Below, one piece after another: positions 1 through 7,820 of a stretch of DNA of 64,000 bases; within the stretch, counting starts at the first letter, position 1, and the number at the start of each line of letters is the position of its first letter. Under the pieces are notes generated by a model. It made no database searches. It was given only the letters and a program-made list of their open reading frames with translations, and was not told where the DNA came from. Source of the DNA: JADFOB01 sp046753625 (GTDB lineage: Bacteria > Planctomycetota > Phycisphaerae > UBA1845); the NCBI GenBank assembly GCA_046753625.1, contig JBHHUB010000001.1, positions 9,482-73,481 of the forward strand, given 5' to 3'. The position numbers were made by a program, and so were the translations under genes.

Positions 1-201
1 CGCCAGCTTATCCCGCCCGGCCCGAAGACGCCGTTGATCGATGTATCCGTTCCGTCAAAAAGTGCCAAATGTAAGTCACTCAATGTTGTGGCCAAGGCCG
101 GCTCGCCGAACTTCGTGTGAGACGCTCCGGCCGATCGCGGCCGTTATCGTGTTGCCGGGGGCGCGAGCAGGGCGCGCTGCCGCGTGCACGCGAGCGGCGC
201 G

Positions 202-858
202 TTAGCGCTGGGCGAGTTGCTCGACCATCCTCAAGCCGCGTTGCTCGGTGAACGTGCCGATGCGTCGCCGTGAGGCGATATCGTATATGAGCAGCATGTT
301 CTTGGAGTGATCGTCGACCACGCAGAACGTGAACACCAGGTCTACGACTTTCCGCATGGATGTCAGGTCCAGCGCCGCAAAACCATCTTTCACCCACAAG
401 ATCGCGGCGCTGGATCGGGCGTCGACGGCCGAAATGATGTCGTGCTCGCGGAGCCGGTCGATGGCCTTGGCTCGTGCCGACTGATCGGCTTGAACGTCGC
501 CGTGCCGGATCGATCCAGCAAGCGGTTGGGATGCGCCGGCCGCCATTCGAGAAGAACACGCCAAACAGGGGTAGCCGAGCGTCCGACGAAAGGGTCGAGT
601 TCTGAGCAGGGGGCAGTCGGCGCCACCGGAATCCGAAGAGGCGACACGCCTGGGTGAATCGGGCACCTTTGGGTCGGTGCGTTCGAGAACGGATCCCGTG
701 CCGGTGGGCCGATCCACGCCTCGATCCATGGTCGGCGGATCGGGGGCCACTCGTTGCGAAGCCGCATCCGACGGGTCGCTGCCGGGCGACCATGCGGAGA
801 ACCCCATCGTGGCGATGGCCGCTACCAACAAGAGCGGTACTGCTACTGTGGCTTTCAT
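202..858 (-). CDS. Exported hypothetical protein
   Basis: This 218-residue protein is not recognised. It starts at the ATG at 858, with a GGGAGAAGGG ribosome-binding stretch just upstream; the reading frame is open to 1005 but that extension has no support. The first ~20 residues (MKATVAVPLLLVAAIATMGF) form a hydrophobic signal or anchor segment. A low-complexity Pro/Ser/Asp-rich linker follows. The C-terminal ~85 residues (from about AKAIDRLREHD) alternate hydrophobic and charged residues like a small folded domain. The middle, Cys/Arg-rich part reads less like protein and could hide a local frameshift. No neighbour suggests a function. Confidence 0.5.
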   Translation of the reverse strand: MKATVAVPLLLVAAIATMGFSAWSPGSDPSDAASQRVAPDPPTMDRGVDRPTGTGSVLERTDPKVPDSPRRVASSDSGGADCPLLRTRPFRRTLGYPCLACSSRMAAGASQPLAGSIRHGDVQADQSARAKAIDRLREHDIISAVDARSSAAILWVKDGFAALDLTSMRKVVDLVFTFCVVDDHSKNMLLIYDIASRRRIGTFTEQRGLRMVEQLAQR

Positions 859-1230
859 GGCATCCCTTCTCCCAAGGGCGGGCAGTTGGGACCGGAGATG
901 ATCTTCGTCCCATAAGAAGCGATCGATTGGAACTGCCGCGACCACATCAATTCCATCTCCCTTGTAGTACCACAAGAAGCGCACAGGCGAAAGTGGAAAA
1001 TCCAAAGTGACGGCTTGGCTTTTCGGACGTTGCCGCAGTGGTGGCGTAAGTGGTTTATTGGCAGTAGGTTACGGGATCACCGACCGTGGCGCGGATGCCT
1101 GCCCGCTCCGTCGTGGCAGATTTTTACAAGGTTTTTCCATGATCTTTGTCAACTCGAGCCACGGTTTGCGTATTACCTTGTGAAACGCTTCCAATAACCT
1201 CCGGAACGGATCAAACCGCTCTCTGCAGGG

Positions 1231-1274
1231 GGGAGCCTTGGCTGCCACGCAGCAAGGCTCCCTTCCGCTTTTTT
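1231..1274 (+). terminator. Intrinsic terminator, plus strand, no assigned gene
   Basis: GGGAGCCTT (1231-1239) pairs with AAGGCTCCC (1254-1262), with a further GCTG/CAGC inner helix and a short loop. It is followed by TTCCGC and six T residues (1269-1274). The U-tract is on the plus strand only. The adjacent genes are on the minus strand, so this terminator belongs to an unidentified plus-strand transcript. Confidence 0.6.
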
Positions 1275-1300
1275 ACCCAGCGCGGCCGGCTGCCAGGACG

Positions 1301-1408
1301 CTCGTGCTTTGACACACCTAAACTTTCGGGTTCGTTACGAGTCAGAGCCGCGGGCGCCAGCCCTCGGACTGGTCCCACCGCTGGCGCGGTGGGCTCTGAT
1401 TCGCGCGC
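1301..1408 (-). repeat. Dispersed repeat family A, copy 1
   Basis: Read on the minus strand this is almost identical to 2879-2985: GAATCAGAGCCCACCGCG, a perfect hairpin CCCACCGC/GCGGTGGG, a second GC-rich hairpin, then GACTCGTAACGAACCCGAAAG and AGGTGTGTCAAAGCAC. It lies downstream of the nucleotidyltransferase gene and in inverted orientation to copy 2 on the gene's other side. It resembles REP-type or terminator-like elements. Confidence 0.75.
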
Positions 1409-1547
1409 GCGATGAACTGCAGCACCGGCAACCAAACCATGTACCGGGTTCGTGTGCCGGATTCGTGTCCCTGGCGCGGTCATCCTCGCCGGGCAGTGAC
1501 GGTTTCGCGGAGCGTGCCCGGACACCGCGGCACGGGCCTCGCAATCG

Positions 1548-2750
1548 CTAGCAGGAGCGGCGTGAGATTTCGAGAAAGAGGGCGAACTCGGCCTGGGACA
1601 ACTCGACCCCACGGCGGGCCATTACTTTGCGCGCGACGTCCCGCAGTTTTTCCGCGTCGCCGGACTGGACACCTCGCTCGTCAAACCAACTCAACGTCGG
1701 CACGGCCTTGGGCGCCACGCTGGTTGATACCACGTTGCCCGCAAAACCGATCACCGCACCGGTGGGGAGTGCCGCGTTGATGCCGATCTTGGCGTGATCG
1801 CCGATGATCGACCCCAGAAATTGAGCCCCTGTGTCAACATCACGTTTTCCCAGTCGAACGCGTATCGAACCGTAGGTATTCTTGAGGTCGGAGTTGGTCG
1901 AACCGGCTCCCAGATTTACCCAACTACCTACGTAGCTGTGCCCGAGAAACCCGTGGTGTGGCTTGTTGCTGTAGCCGTAGAACGTGCAGGCGTCGAGTTC
2001 GCCGCCGACCTTGCATACCGGTCCGATCGCACAACCGCCGTGCAACCAGGCATGCGGATGAACGTGCGAACCGGGACCGATGTAGGCTGGGCCTTCGATC
2101 ACGGCGTAGGGGCCAACGGTGACGTCATGGCTGATGAAGACCGGACCGCCGTTCGTATCCAGGACGGCCGTCGGGTGGATGCGCGTGCGCACGCCAACGT
2201 GCAGCCGGTCGGATGCGCCGCTGACCTCCGGAATCGGTTCTTCGATCACGGCGTCCTCTGCCGTCCATTGCTCCGCGAATCGGTTCGAGGTGTTGAGTAC
2301 CAGATCCCATGGGTACTCCAGCATGGTCCCACGCGCGTTATGGGTGGGCTGGCCGGAGATCGCTTGCCGCAACGCGGCGGCGTCCAGCATGGTCTCCGCC
2401 TTCAACGCGCCGGCCAGCGCGCGGTCACAGACGACAAAAGCCACGTCACCACCCAGCGTGCCTATTGCCGGTGCTTCGGGAAATGTGGTCTTGTCGGGGC
2501 ACAGCCAGCGCCCGTTTACGAGCACATCGCCGGTGGTCGGAGTGTGATTCACCGGGGCACCGCACCGCTCGGCGGCGACGGACGCCATCCAGTCCCGCGT
2601 CCAGATTCCGGCCACGCTGCGCCCGGTGCATTGGGCGGCTCGATCCATCAGGAGCTTGCGGCCGAGGCGCAGTTCAAACAGGGTGCGCCAGCAGGTCAGC
2701 GGCTCGAGTTTGGACGTGCCGTGGTCCTCGAAGAGTAGGATGCTGTCCAT
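1548..2750 (-). CDS. GlmU-like sugar nucleotidyltransferase with left-handed beta-helix
   Basis: The 400-residue protein probably belongs to the putative sugar nucleotidyltransferase family with a GlmU_N_bac-type N-terminus. Residues ~1-160 contain the family-like start (LLFEDHG, KLEPLTCWRTLFELRLG). Residues ~190-345 form hexapeptide repeats typical of a left-handed beta-helix acyltransferase-like domain (VFISHDVTVGPYAVIEG; AYIGPGSHVHPHAWLHGG). Conserved family segments include GYSNKPHHGFLGHSYVG and NLGAGSTNSDLKNTYG. The likely role is making or modifying a nucleotide sugar for envelope glycans, but the substrate cannot be read. It stands alone and is bounded on both sides by inverted copies of repeat A. 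Confidence 0.85.
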   Translation of the reverse strand: MDSILLFEDHGTSKLEPLTCWRTLFELRLGRKLLMDRAAQCTGRSVAGIWTRDWMASVAAERCGAPVNHTPTTGDVLVNGRWLCPDKTTFPEAPAIGTLGGDVAFVVCDRALAGALKAETMLDAAALRQAISGQPTHNARGTMLEYPWDLVLNTSNRFAEQWTAEDAVIEEPIPEVSGASDRLHVGVRTRIHPTAVLDTNGGPVFISHDVTVGPYAVIEGPAYIGPGSHVHPHAWLHGGCAIGPVCKVGGELDACTFYGYSNKPHHGFLGHSYVGSWVNLGAGSTNSDLKNTYGSIRVRLGKRDVDTGAQFLGSIIGDHAKIGINAALPTGAVIGFAGNVVSTSVAPKAVPTLSWFDERGVQSGDAEKLRDVARKVMARRGVELSQAEFALFLEISRRSC

Positions 2751-2878
2751 GGGGAAATTATATCGTGGATGACGCGTGCGCCCAAGTCCGGCCGCCCCGT
2801 AGCTCAGCCGCCCAGGCTAGTGCTGCATCACACCCCAATCTATGGGTTGTCGCTGCCCGAGCCACCGGAATCGGGCCC

Positions 2879-2985
2879 GCGAATCAGAGCCCACCGCGCT
2901 AGCGGTGGGACCAGTCCGAGGGCAGCCGACCGCGGCTCTGACTCGTAACGAACCCGAAAGTTCAGGTGTGTCAAAGCACTCGCAT
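2879..2985 (+). repeat. Dispersed repeat family A, copy 2
   Basis: Near-identical to the complement of 1301-1408, with only a few substitutions. It contains the perfect hairpin CCCACCGC-GCTA-GCGGTGGG (around 2890-2909) and ends in AGGTGTGTCAAAGCAC. It lies upstream of the nucleotidyltransferase start at 2750, so copies 1 and 2 form inverted repeats around that gene. Confidence 0.75.
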
Positions 2986-3019
2986 GGTCACGCCGCCGAG
3001 GGCTGCTGTGCTCATGGGC

Positions 3020-3055
3020 AAAAGACAAGGGCTTGCGCAGAAAGCACAAGCCCTT
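3020..3055 (-). terminator. Intrinsic terminator of the candidate small RNA
   Basis: On the minus strand AAGGGCTTGTGC (3055-3044) pairs over 12 positions with GCGCAAGCCCTT (3038-3027) around a 5-nt loop. It is followed by GTCTTTT. This is a textbook Rho-independent terminator for minus-strand transcription and gives the 3' end of the unit that begins near 3271. Confidence 0.75.
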
Positions 3056-3271
3056 CGTCACGTCTAAACGACCCGACCGCCGCAATGCCGGTGAACGCTA
3101 ACGGACGGAACCCTTTCGATAATGGGGTAAGCCCGCGGAAACCCGGACCGCCAACCTCAAGAGGGGTCGGTACGTCGTTTGGTTTCAACCTTCGAGCTTT
3201 CCAAGGTTCCTCTATAAGTTCCAGCCAACGAATCGCGCCCTGCCGAACATGAAAGTCCGGTCGCTTACGAC
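3020..3271 (-). ncRNA. Candidate structured small RNA (~250 nt), family unknown
   Basis: A minus-strand unit has a sigma-70-like promoter at 3306-3278, a predicted start near 3271 and a strong intrinsic terminator at 3055-3020. The ~250 nt contain several short helices, for example ACCTT...AAGGT and CCTC/GAGG. I found no signature of tmRNA, RNase P RNA, 6S RNA or the SRP RNA tetraloop region. An open frame crosses it (from 3566) but looks non-protein in composition. It could alternatively encode a small peptide, so the ncRNA call is inference. Confidence 0.35.
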
Positions 3272-3277
3272 TGCTAC

Positions 3278-3306
3278 AGTATATCCTACCGGCGGCCCTC
3301 AGCCAA
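3278..3306 (-). promoter_or_regulatory. Sigma-70-like promoter for the candidate small RNA
   Basis: On the minus strand the -35 element TTGGCT (3306-3301) is separated by exactly 17 nt from the -10 element TATACT (3283-3278). Transcription would start around 3271. No coding start lies nearby, and a terminator sits about 220-250 nt downstream. Confidence 0.5.
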
Positions 3307-3824
3307 AGCCAAAAAGGGAAAGACTCGTCGAACAGCTCTAACCTTCCGTCGGCAACGGGGTTAGTTGCGCCGGCTTTTCTTGAGGGGGTCTCCGTACGCT
3401 CGCAATACCGGCCGGTATCACCGGATGTGTGGCAGCATGCGCCTTGGCGACTGAAACGGCGCATACCGCGTGACGCCGTTGAACCCATTATCGGGCCAGG
3501 ACACCCACGTGGCGGTGGCCGATAAAACGGGCCGCGCTGGTGGCGTTGCGAAGTTCCACTCGACAAATGGGTAGGGTAAGCGGTCCGTGTTTGCCTTCTG
3601 CGGCGGTTTGCTCATGTTTGCCCTGGAAGAGAACGATCAATTGTCAAAGGTTGGCTGGTGCGTCGGTGTCGCGTCACTCGTAGGCAAGGGGCCCGTCGCG
3701 GCTGCGCGGGCGGTAGGCCCACGCACGAGTGGTGATCCGGCACTCGTTGATACACGCGCAGCCACACGCACTGGATCGCGTGTCTTATTGGGGGATACCT
3801 GTCATTACGCCTAACGCAGAACGT
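3307..3824. other. Intergenic region without a convincing gene
   Basis: A 65-codon minus-strand frame (3615-3418) begins with ATG and contains protein-like stretches, but it has no recognised homology, only a weak ribosome-binding site, and lies in a short intergenic context. The remainder shows nothing I can support except the upstream open extension of the kinase-like gene from a GTG at 3729. Confidence 0.4.
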
Positions 3825-5081
3825 ATGCTGCTGGGGCCTTGGCCCCGGCGACTTCTTGGGGGATGCGCCGCGCTTACCGCGTGCGCGGTGGGTTTGCTAT
3901 CCTACGCTCCGGTGGCCCCCGAGAGTGGTGGTTCGCTCTGGCTGGCCGGATCGGTGGCACCCGTGCTTGGCGCACTGGCGTGTATGTGGATCGTCGTGTG
4001 GCGTCTGTTGGGCCGGTGGCGTCGGAGGCTGGACGTTGCGCTGCGGCGGGAGGAAGCGACCGTCACGGAGCTGAGGCGGCAGGTGGGGCAGCTATCAGAT
4101 CAGTACAGCAGTTTGAAAGTGACGGAGAAAGCCCTTGCCGGTTCGCTGGCGGACAGCGAATCCGCCGTGTCCGAGCTTCATGGTCAAATCGAACAGCTCG
4201 AGGCGTTGCGCGAGGAACTCACCCGGACCCATGACGAAGCGACGCAACGCGACGAGGCCAAGAGCGCGTTCTTGGTTCGGATCGCACGCGAGCTGCGGAC
4301 GCCGCTTACGGCGATTCTCGGGTTGGCTCACAGCCTGATTCACGAGGGTGATTTGCAGCAAGCTCCGCCGGAGCGTGTGGAAACGATTTACACCATACGC
4401 CAGAAAGGGGAACAACTACTGGCCCTGGTCAATGAGATCATCGAATTGTCGGAGGTGGAGTCTGGCGTGGGCGTGCCGTCGCTGACGCGATGTCAGTTGA
4501 CCGAGCTGCTGGGTGAGGTGCGCGGCTCGATGGAGGTCTGGGCAGATGCCAAAGATGTGACCCTTGTCATGGAGTACATCGGCCAGCTTCCTGAGACCGT
4601 CGAGACGGACGCTACACGGGTTCAGCGGATTCTGCTCAATGTCGTGGGCAACGCGGTCAAGCACACCGATAGTGGCGGCATTCGCCTTCTCGTTCGATTG
4701 ACGCGCGGCGAGCAGGAACAGCCGCAGTTGCAGATCGATATCGTCGACACGGGCATCGGCATGACCAATGAGCAGAAGGCGCGGTTGTTCCGCCCGTTCG
4801 CCGCCGTGGGCAGTGAGCACGAATACCACTTGCAAGGACCCGGTCTCGGGCTGACGATCAGCAAACGCTACGCGCAACAACTCGGCGGAGATCTTGAGCT
4901 TGTCGACACCGGCCCTGGATTGGGAACCCGTTTTCGTCTGTCTTTCGACGTCGGCGATTTGGAAGACGTCCGCATGTTCGAATTCGGCAACCCGGTTTCC
5001 GAATCATCGCACCCGACCGCCGCACAACCGGTCGACTGTGCCGCCGCCGCCGATACCGCTCCGGGGTCGTTACAGGTTTGA
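3825..5081 (+). CDS. Histidine-kinase-like membrane protein lacking the acceptor histidine
   Basis: From the ATG at 3825 this is 418 residues; an in-frame GTG at 3729 would add 32. Two membrane segments (about residues 8-26 and 37-58) precede a coiled coil (about 65-140), a HisKA-type dimerisation helix pair (about 145-215) and a HATPase_c domain (about 250-375). ATP-binding boxes look intact: N box ILLNVVGNAVKHT, G1 box DTGIGM, G2 box GPGLGLTISKRYA. The H box reads IARELRTPL where kinases have SHELRTPL, so residue 155 is Arg (codon CGC). It may therefore be a signalling pseudokinase or an ATP-binding partner in a heterodimer. No response regulator is adjacent. Its 3' end overlaps the convergent gene by 12 bp. 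Confidence 0.85.
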   Translation: MLLGPWPRRLLGGCAALTACAVGLLSYAPVAPESGGSLWLAGSVAPVLGALACMWIVVWRLLGRWRRRLDVALRREEATVTELRRQVGQLSDQYSSLKVTEKALAGSLADSESAVSELHGQIEQLEALREELTRTHDEATQRDEAKSAFLVRIARELRTPLTAILGLAHSLIHEGDLQQAPPERVETIYTIRQKGEQLLALVNEIIELSEVESGVGVPSLTRCQLTELLGEVRGSMEVWADAKDVTLVMEYIGQLPETVETDATRVQRILLNVVGNAVKHTDSGGIRLLVRLTRGEQEQPQLQIDIVDTGIGMTNEQKARLFRPFAAVGSEHEYHLQGPGLGLTISKRYAQQLGGDLELVDTGPGLGTRFRLSFDVGDLEDVRMFEFGNPVSESSHPTAAQPVDCAAAADTAPGSLQV

Positions 5082-5903
5082 TTGCATGGATCGAAAGGTT
5101 GTGAGCGATTCCGACAATTCCGTCGCCGGCGACGTCGCCTCTGCCCTCCGCAGGATGAAGTCGCCACGGTATTCGCAGTCTCGAAGTGCCACGATCATGC
5201 CCCTGATATCCACCTCGCCTTCGCCCAGCGACGTTTCGCGCCCCACACGCCCGGGTTCTCCTGCTGTGGCGTCGCGCACGTGAACCAACGCGACGCGTGC
5301 GGCCCAATCGTCGAAACGGTCCAGAGGATTGCACCCGCGCATGACCATCTCCGCGGGATCCAGGCAGACGCCGACGGCCAAGCAGGCGATTGCGTTAAGC
5401 ACATTGACCAGCCGCCCGCCGGCATCGAAGGCCGGCTTGAGAGCGAGCGTGGCGTTGCGCGCGTCCGACGCTTCCGCGAGCCGGCCCAGCGCTTCGCCGG
5501 CGACAGGCACGACGGCTCCGGACTCAGCGTCCGTTACCGCCCCGAGGGATGTTACGACGACGGGCACAGCCATGCTCGCCGCCATTTCGATCACTTCAAT
5601 TGTCTGGTTGACGCGCTGGTCGATCGAGTTCGGCTGCGTCAGGCGCATGGATGGGAAGTCTGCGACCAGCGCGGCAATGTCCAAGCCAAGTCCCGCTGCA
5701 AAACGCTTCACATGCCGCCGGCCACTGATGGAAAGGGTTCGGGCGGAGAGTTCACCGGCAACCGCCGGGAATTGCACGGCCCGAAACCCCATCGCCGACG
5801 CGCGGCGCAGACCGGCCTTGGGGGGCAATCCAAGATCCTGCAAGTCGACACCGACGCGACCTGAGTCCATTCGCAAACCTCGCACGCTGGTCAACAGTTC
5901 CAA
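5070..5903 (-). CDS. Sugar phosphate isomerase/epimerase-like TIM-barrel protein
   Basis: The 277-residue protein resembles the xylose isomerase-like TIM-barrel (AP endonuclease family 2) superfamily: an N-terminal GVDLQDLGL strand, FRAVQFPAVAGEL, a helical stretch RVNQTIEVIEMAASMAVPVVVTSLG, and LALKPAFDAGGRLVNVL followed by VCLDPAEMVMRG and VALVHVRDATAGEPGR. The closing GEGEVDIRGMIVALRDCEYRGDFILRR is typical of the family (end-on strand with the metal-site region). The start could also be the ATG at 5870, giving MDSGRVGVDLQ. Substrate is unknown. It is the last gene of the long minus-strand run and overlaps the convergent kinase-like gene by 12 bp. Confidence 0.75.
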   Translation of the reverse strand: MELLTSVRGLRMDSGRVGVDLQDLGLPPKAGLRRASAMGFRAVQFPAVAGELSARTLSISGRRHVKRFAAGLGLDIAALVADFPSMRLTQPNSIDQRVNQTIEVIEMAASMAVPVVVTSLGAVTDAESGAVVPVAGEALGRLAEASDARNATLALKPAFDAGGRLVNVLNAIACLAVGVCLDPAEMVMRGCNPLDRFDDWAARVALVHVRDATAGEPGRVGRETSLGEGEVDIRGMIVALRDCEYRGDFILRRAEATSPATELSESLTTFRSMQSNL

Positions 5904-6043
5904 AACGATCCGCCCAGTTTATACGCGATTTGATTCTTGTGCAGCGGCCTGCCTGCCGGGCGGATCGGTCGACGTTCGTGACGGCTGGGGCGGGAAGGGG
6001 TGCCGCGTCGGGTGCCCGAACCGGCTTCTGTGGGGAGGCGGCC

Positions 6044-6646
6044 TCAAAGCCGCTTGTTGAGGCGATGGATTTCCGCGACCTGATAGAAGCAGCTCATCAC
6101 GGTGGGCACGAGCAGCCCGAAGCCCACGGCGAATCCGGCGTGGTCCGAGAAGGCCGCGTCCAGCGCGGGCATCGTCATCACCACCGCCGCGATGCCCGAC
6201 ACCAGCAGGACCGATCCCTGAAAGGCGGTCAGGGCAATGACGACAAGCTGCCGGTTGATAAACGCCAGGGCCGACGCTGAGAACAACGCGGTACCCACCA
6301 GAATCCAAAGCAGGCTGCCGCTGAATCCCGCAGACGAGAGGACTTCCATGATGGTTGCCGCGCCGACCAGACCGCCGAGCAAGGCCAGCGCGTAATTGAC
6401 GGGCCAATAACTGATCGCGGCCATCGCAGCGGCAATGCCCAGCGAGTACCAGACTTGGTTCGGATCGCCATCAAAAAAGTGGACGCCCAAACCGAACCCG
6501 ATCAGGCCGAACGAGATGACCACGCAGCCCTTCCACAGCCGCCAACCGAAGATCATCAGGCCCAATCCACACAGCATAAGCGGCAGACTGATGATGGTTT
6601 CGCTCGATCGAAGAAACGTAGCCCAGTCCGGTAATGATGTAATCAT
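6044..6646 (-). CDS. Polytopic membrane protein, DUF4203/TMEM198-like
   Basis: The protein is 200 residues and almost entirely hydrophobic, with about six to seven membrane helices. The pattern MLCGLGLMIFGWRLWKG followed by ISFGLIGFGLGVHFF (a Gly-rich helix pair) resembles the DUF4203/TMEM198 type. No catalytic residues are visible. It lies directly after a second protein of the same general type (6867-7709), and the pair follows ftsQ at the distal end of the dcw cluster, where ftsA and ftsZ sit in most bacteria. A role in envelope or division is only suggested by position. Confidence 0.6.
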   Translation of the reverse strand: MITSLPDWATFLRSSETIISLPLMLCGLGLMIFGWRLWKGCVVISFGLIGFGLGVHFFDGDPNQVWYSLGIAAAMAAISYWPVNYALALLGGLVGAATIMEVLSSAGFSGSLLWILVGTALFSASALAFINRQLVVIALTAFQGSVLLVSGIAAVVMTMPALDAAFSDHAGFAVGFGLLVPTVMSCFYQVAEIHRLNKRL

Positions 6647-6866
6647 AATACGCTTGGCCTCTTGAAGCCCTGCCGTCGTAGTCCGTGCGTTAGCGGGGCC
6701 GGTCCACCTCGTACGCGACCGGGGGGCATGGGAACACCGGCTCCCCGGCCCACCGCGGGCGCTGCCAATCGGCGCGAATCGGCTCCGAGCGCACAGCGCA
6801 GGTTGCCGACCGATTGGTGATTTTCTGTGCCAAAAAACCTTACAATACGGGGAGTAGGGGGAACGA

Positions 6867-7709
6867 TCAGTCGTTCGAATCGGACGAACGTGAGTCAGCC
6901 AGTGGTTTGCGCGTCAGCAATCCCTGAAGCAACACGGAGGTGAGAAAAAAGCCACCAAGCGTAATGCCGCCTGCAAGGCTGCTGCCGACCAACGCCCGAT
7001 AAGAACTCGGGAGGAACTCAGCCAGCAACGCGCACACACCCGAGGCGACGAGAATCGTGCCCGCCAGAGACGTGGCCAACACCAGCGCCCACCGAACGGC
7101 AACGACGCCGAGGAAGAGGCCGATGACCATCGCCGCCAGGCCCACCGACAGCGCACGGTTTTCGATGCTCGGATCCTTGCCGGTGGCGAAGGTCCAGAAT
7201 TCGCGCACCAGCTCGGCCGGTTTTTGGGCGATGTACGACGCTTTTTGTTGGGCCGTGGGGATCACAAAACCGTCTCCGTCACCCTGGACGGCCACGAGCC
7301 GTGCTTGCTCGTATTCGTTGATCTGAGGAATGAGCTTGTCGTAACTGAACACACCGAGCGCGAGCACCGTGAGCACCGCGCCGACCGCGGCGCCGACCCA
7401 CAGACGAAACGTCAGGTGCCCGATCGCAGCCACCATGCCGCAACCGGCGATCACACAGAGCGGCAAGGAGTAGCCCGAAATCTCTGCAAAGTGCTTACCG
7501 CCGATGATGCCGACGGCGGCGAATCCGAGCATCAGGGCGACGCGGGCGAGCTTGGCACCGAGTACGCTGATCGTGATGCCCGCGATGAGCACGAGGACCG
7601 CTACCGGCACCATATTCGCCAGGGCCTCCGGCGGCAGGTGCTGGACGAAGAACTGATGGACTTGCTCGAGTCTGGCTGAGAAATCTGGCATAGCTGTCAC
7701 CGTTTCCAT
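6867..7709 (-). CDS. Polytopic membrane protein downstream of ftsQ
   Basis: The protein is 280 residues with roughly seven to eight membrane helices in two blocks (about residues 30-125 and 185-265), separated by a soluble segment (about 130-180) that may face the periplasm or cytoplasm. Motifs such as LIAGITISVLGAKLARVAL and LGFAAVGIIGGKHF resemble the neighbouring 6044-6646 protein, so the two may be distant paralogues. No enzyme motif is seen. It is separated from ftsQ by 111 bp and reads in the same direction. I call its function unknown. Confidence 0.6.
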   Translation of the reverse strand: METVTAMPDFSARLEQVHQFFVQHLPPEALANMVPVAVLVLIAGITISVLGAKLARVALMLGFAAVGIIGGKHFAEISGYSLPLCVIAGCGMVAAIGHLTFRLWVGAAVGAVLTVLALGVFSYDKLIPQINEYEQARLVAVQGDGDGFVIPTAQQKASYIAQKPAELVREFWTFATGKDPSIENRALSVGLAAMVIGLFLGVVAVRWALVLATSLAGTILVASGVCALLAEFLPSSYRALVGSSLAGGITLGGFFLTSVLLQGLLTRKPLADSRSSDSND

Positions 7710-7820
7710 AGTAGGCCGATTCTACCATGCTATTCGCCGGATGGGAGCGAATATTCTGTCCGTTATCGGGCGCTTCGGCCTGCGCTCCTGGACGGCTTGG
7801 ATGGATGCCCGGCGCTGTGG

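Larger units (their letters stand above)
859..1547. other. Intergenic region with repeat A1 and orphan terminator
   Basis: No convincing gene lies here. It holds the minus-oriented copy of repeat family A (1301-1408) and a strong plus-strand intrinsic terminator (1231-1274). The stretch 1010-1230 is relatively AT-rich and could encode a short plus-strand RNA ending at that terminator, but no clear promoter was seen. Confidence 0.5.

Noticed and set aside
3418..3615. A 65-codon minus-strand frame MSKPPQKANTDRLPYPFVEW...
   Set aside because: It looks somewhat protein-like but has no known family, a weak ribosome-binding site and no conserved context; mentioned under the intergenic entry only.
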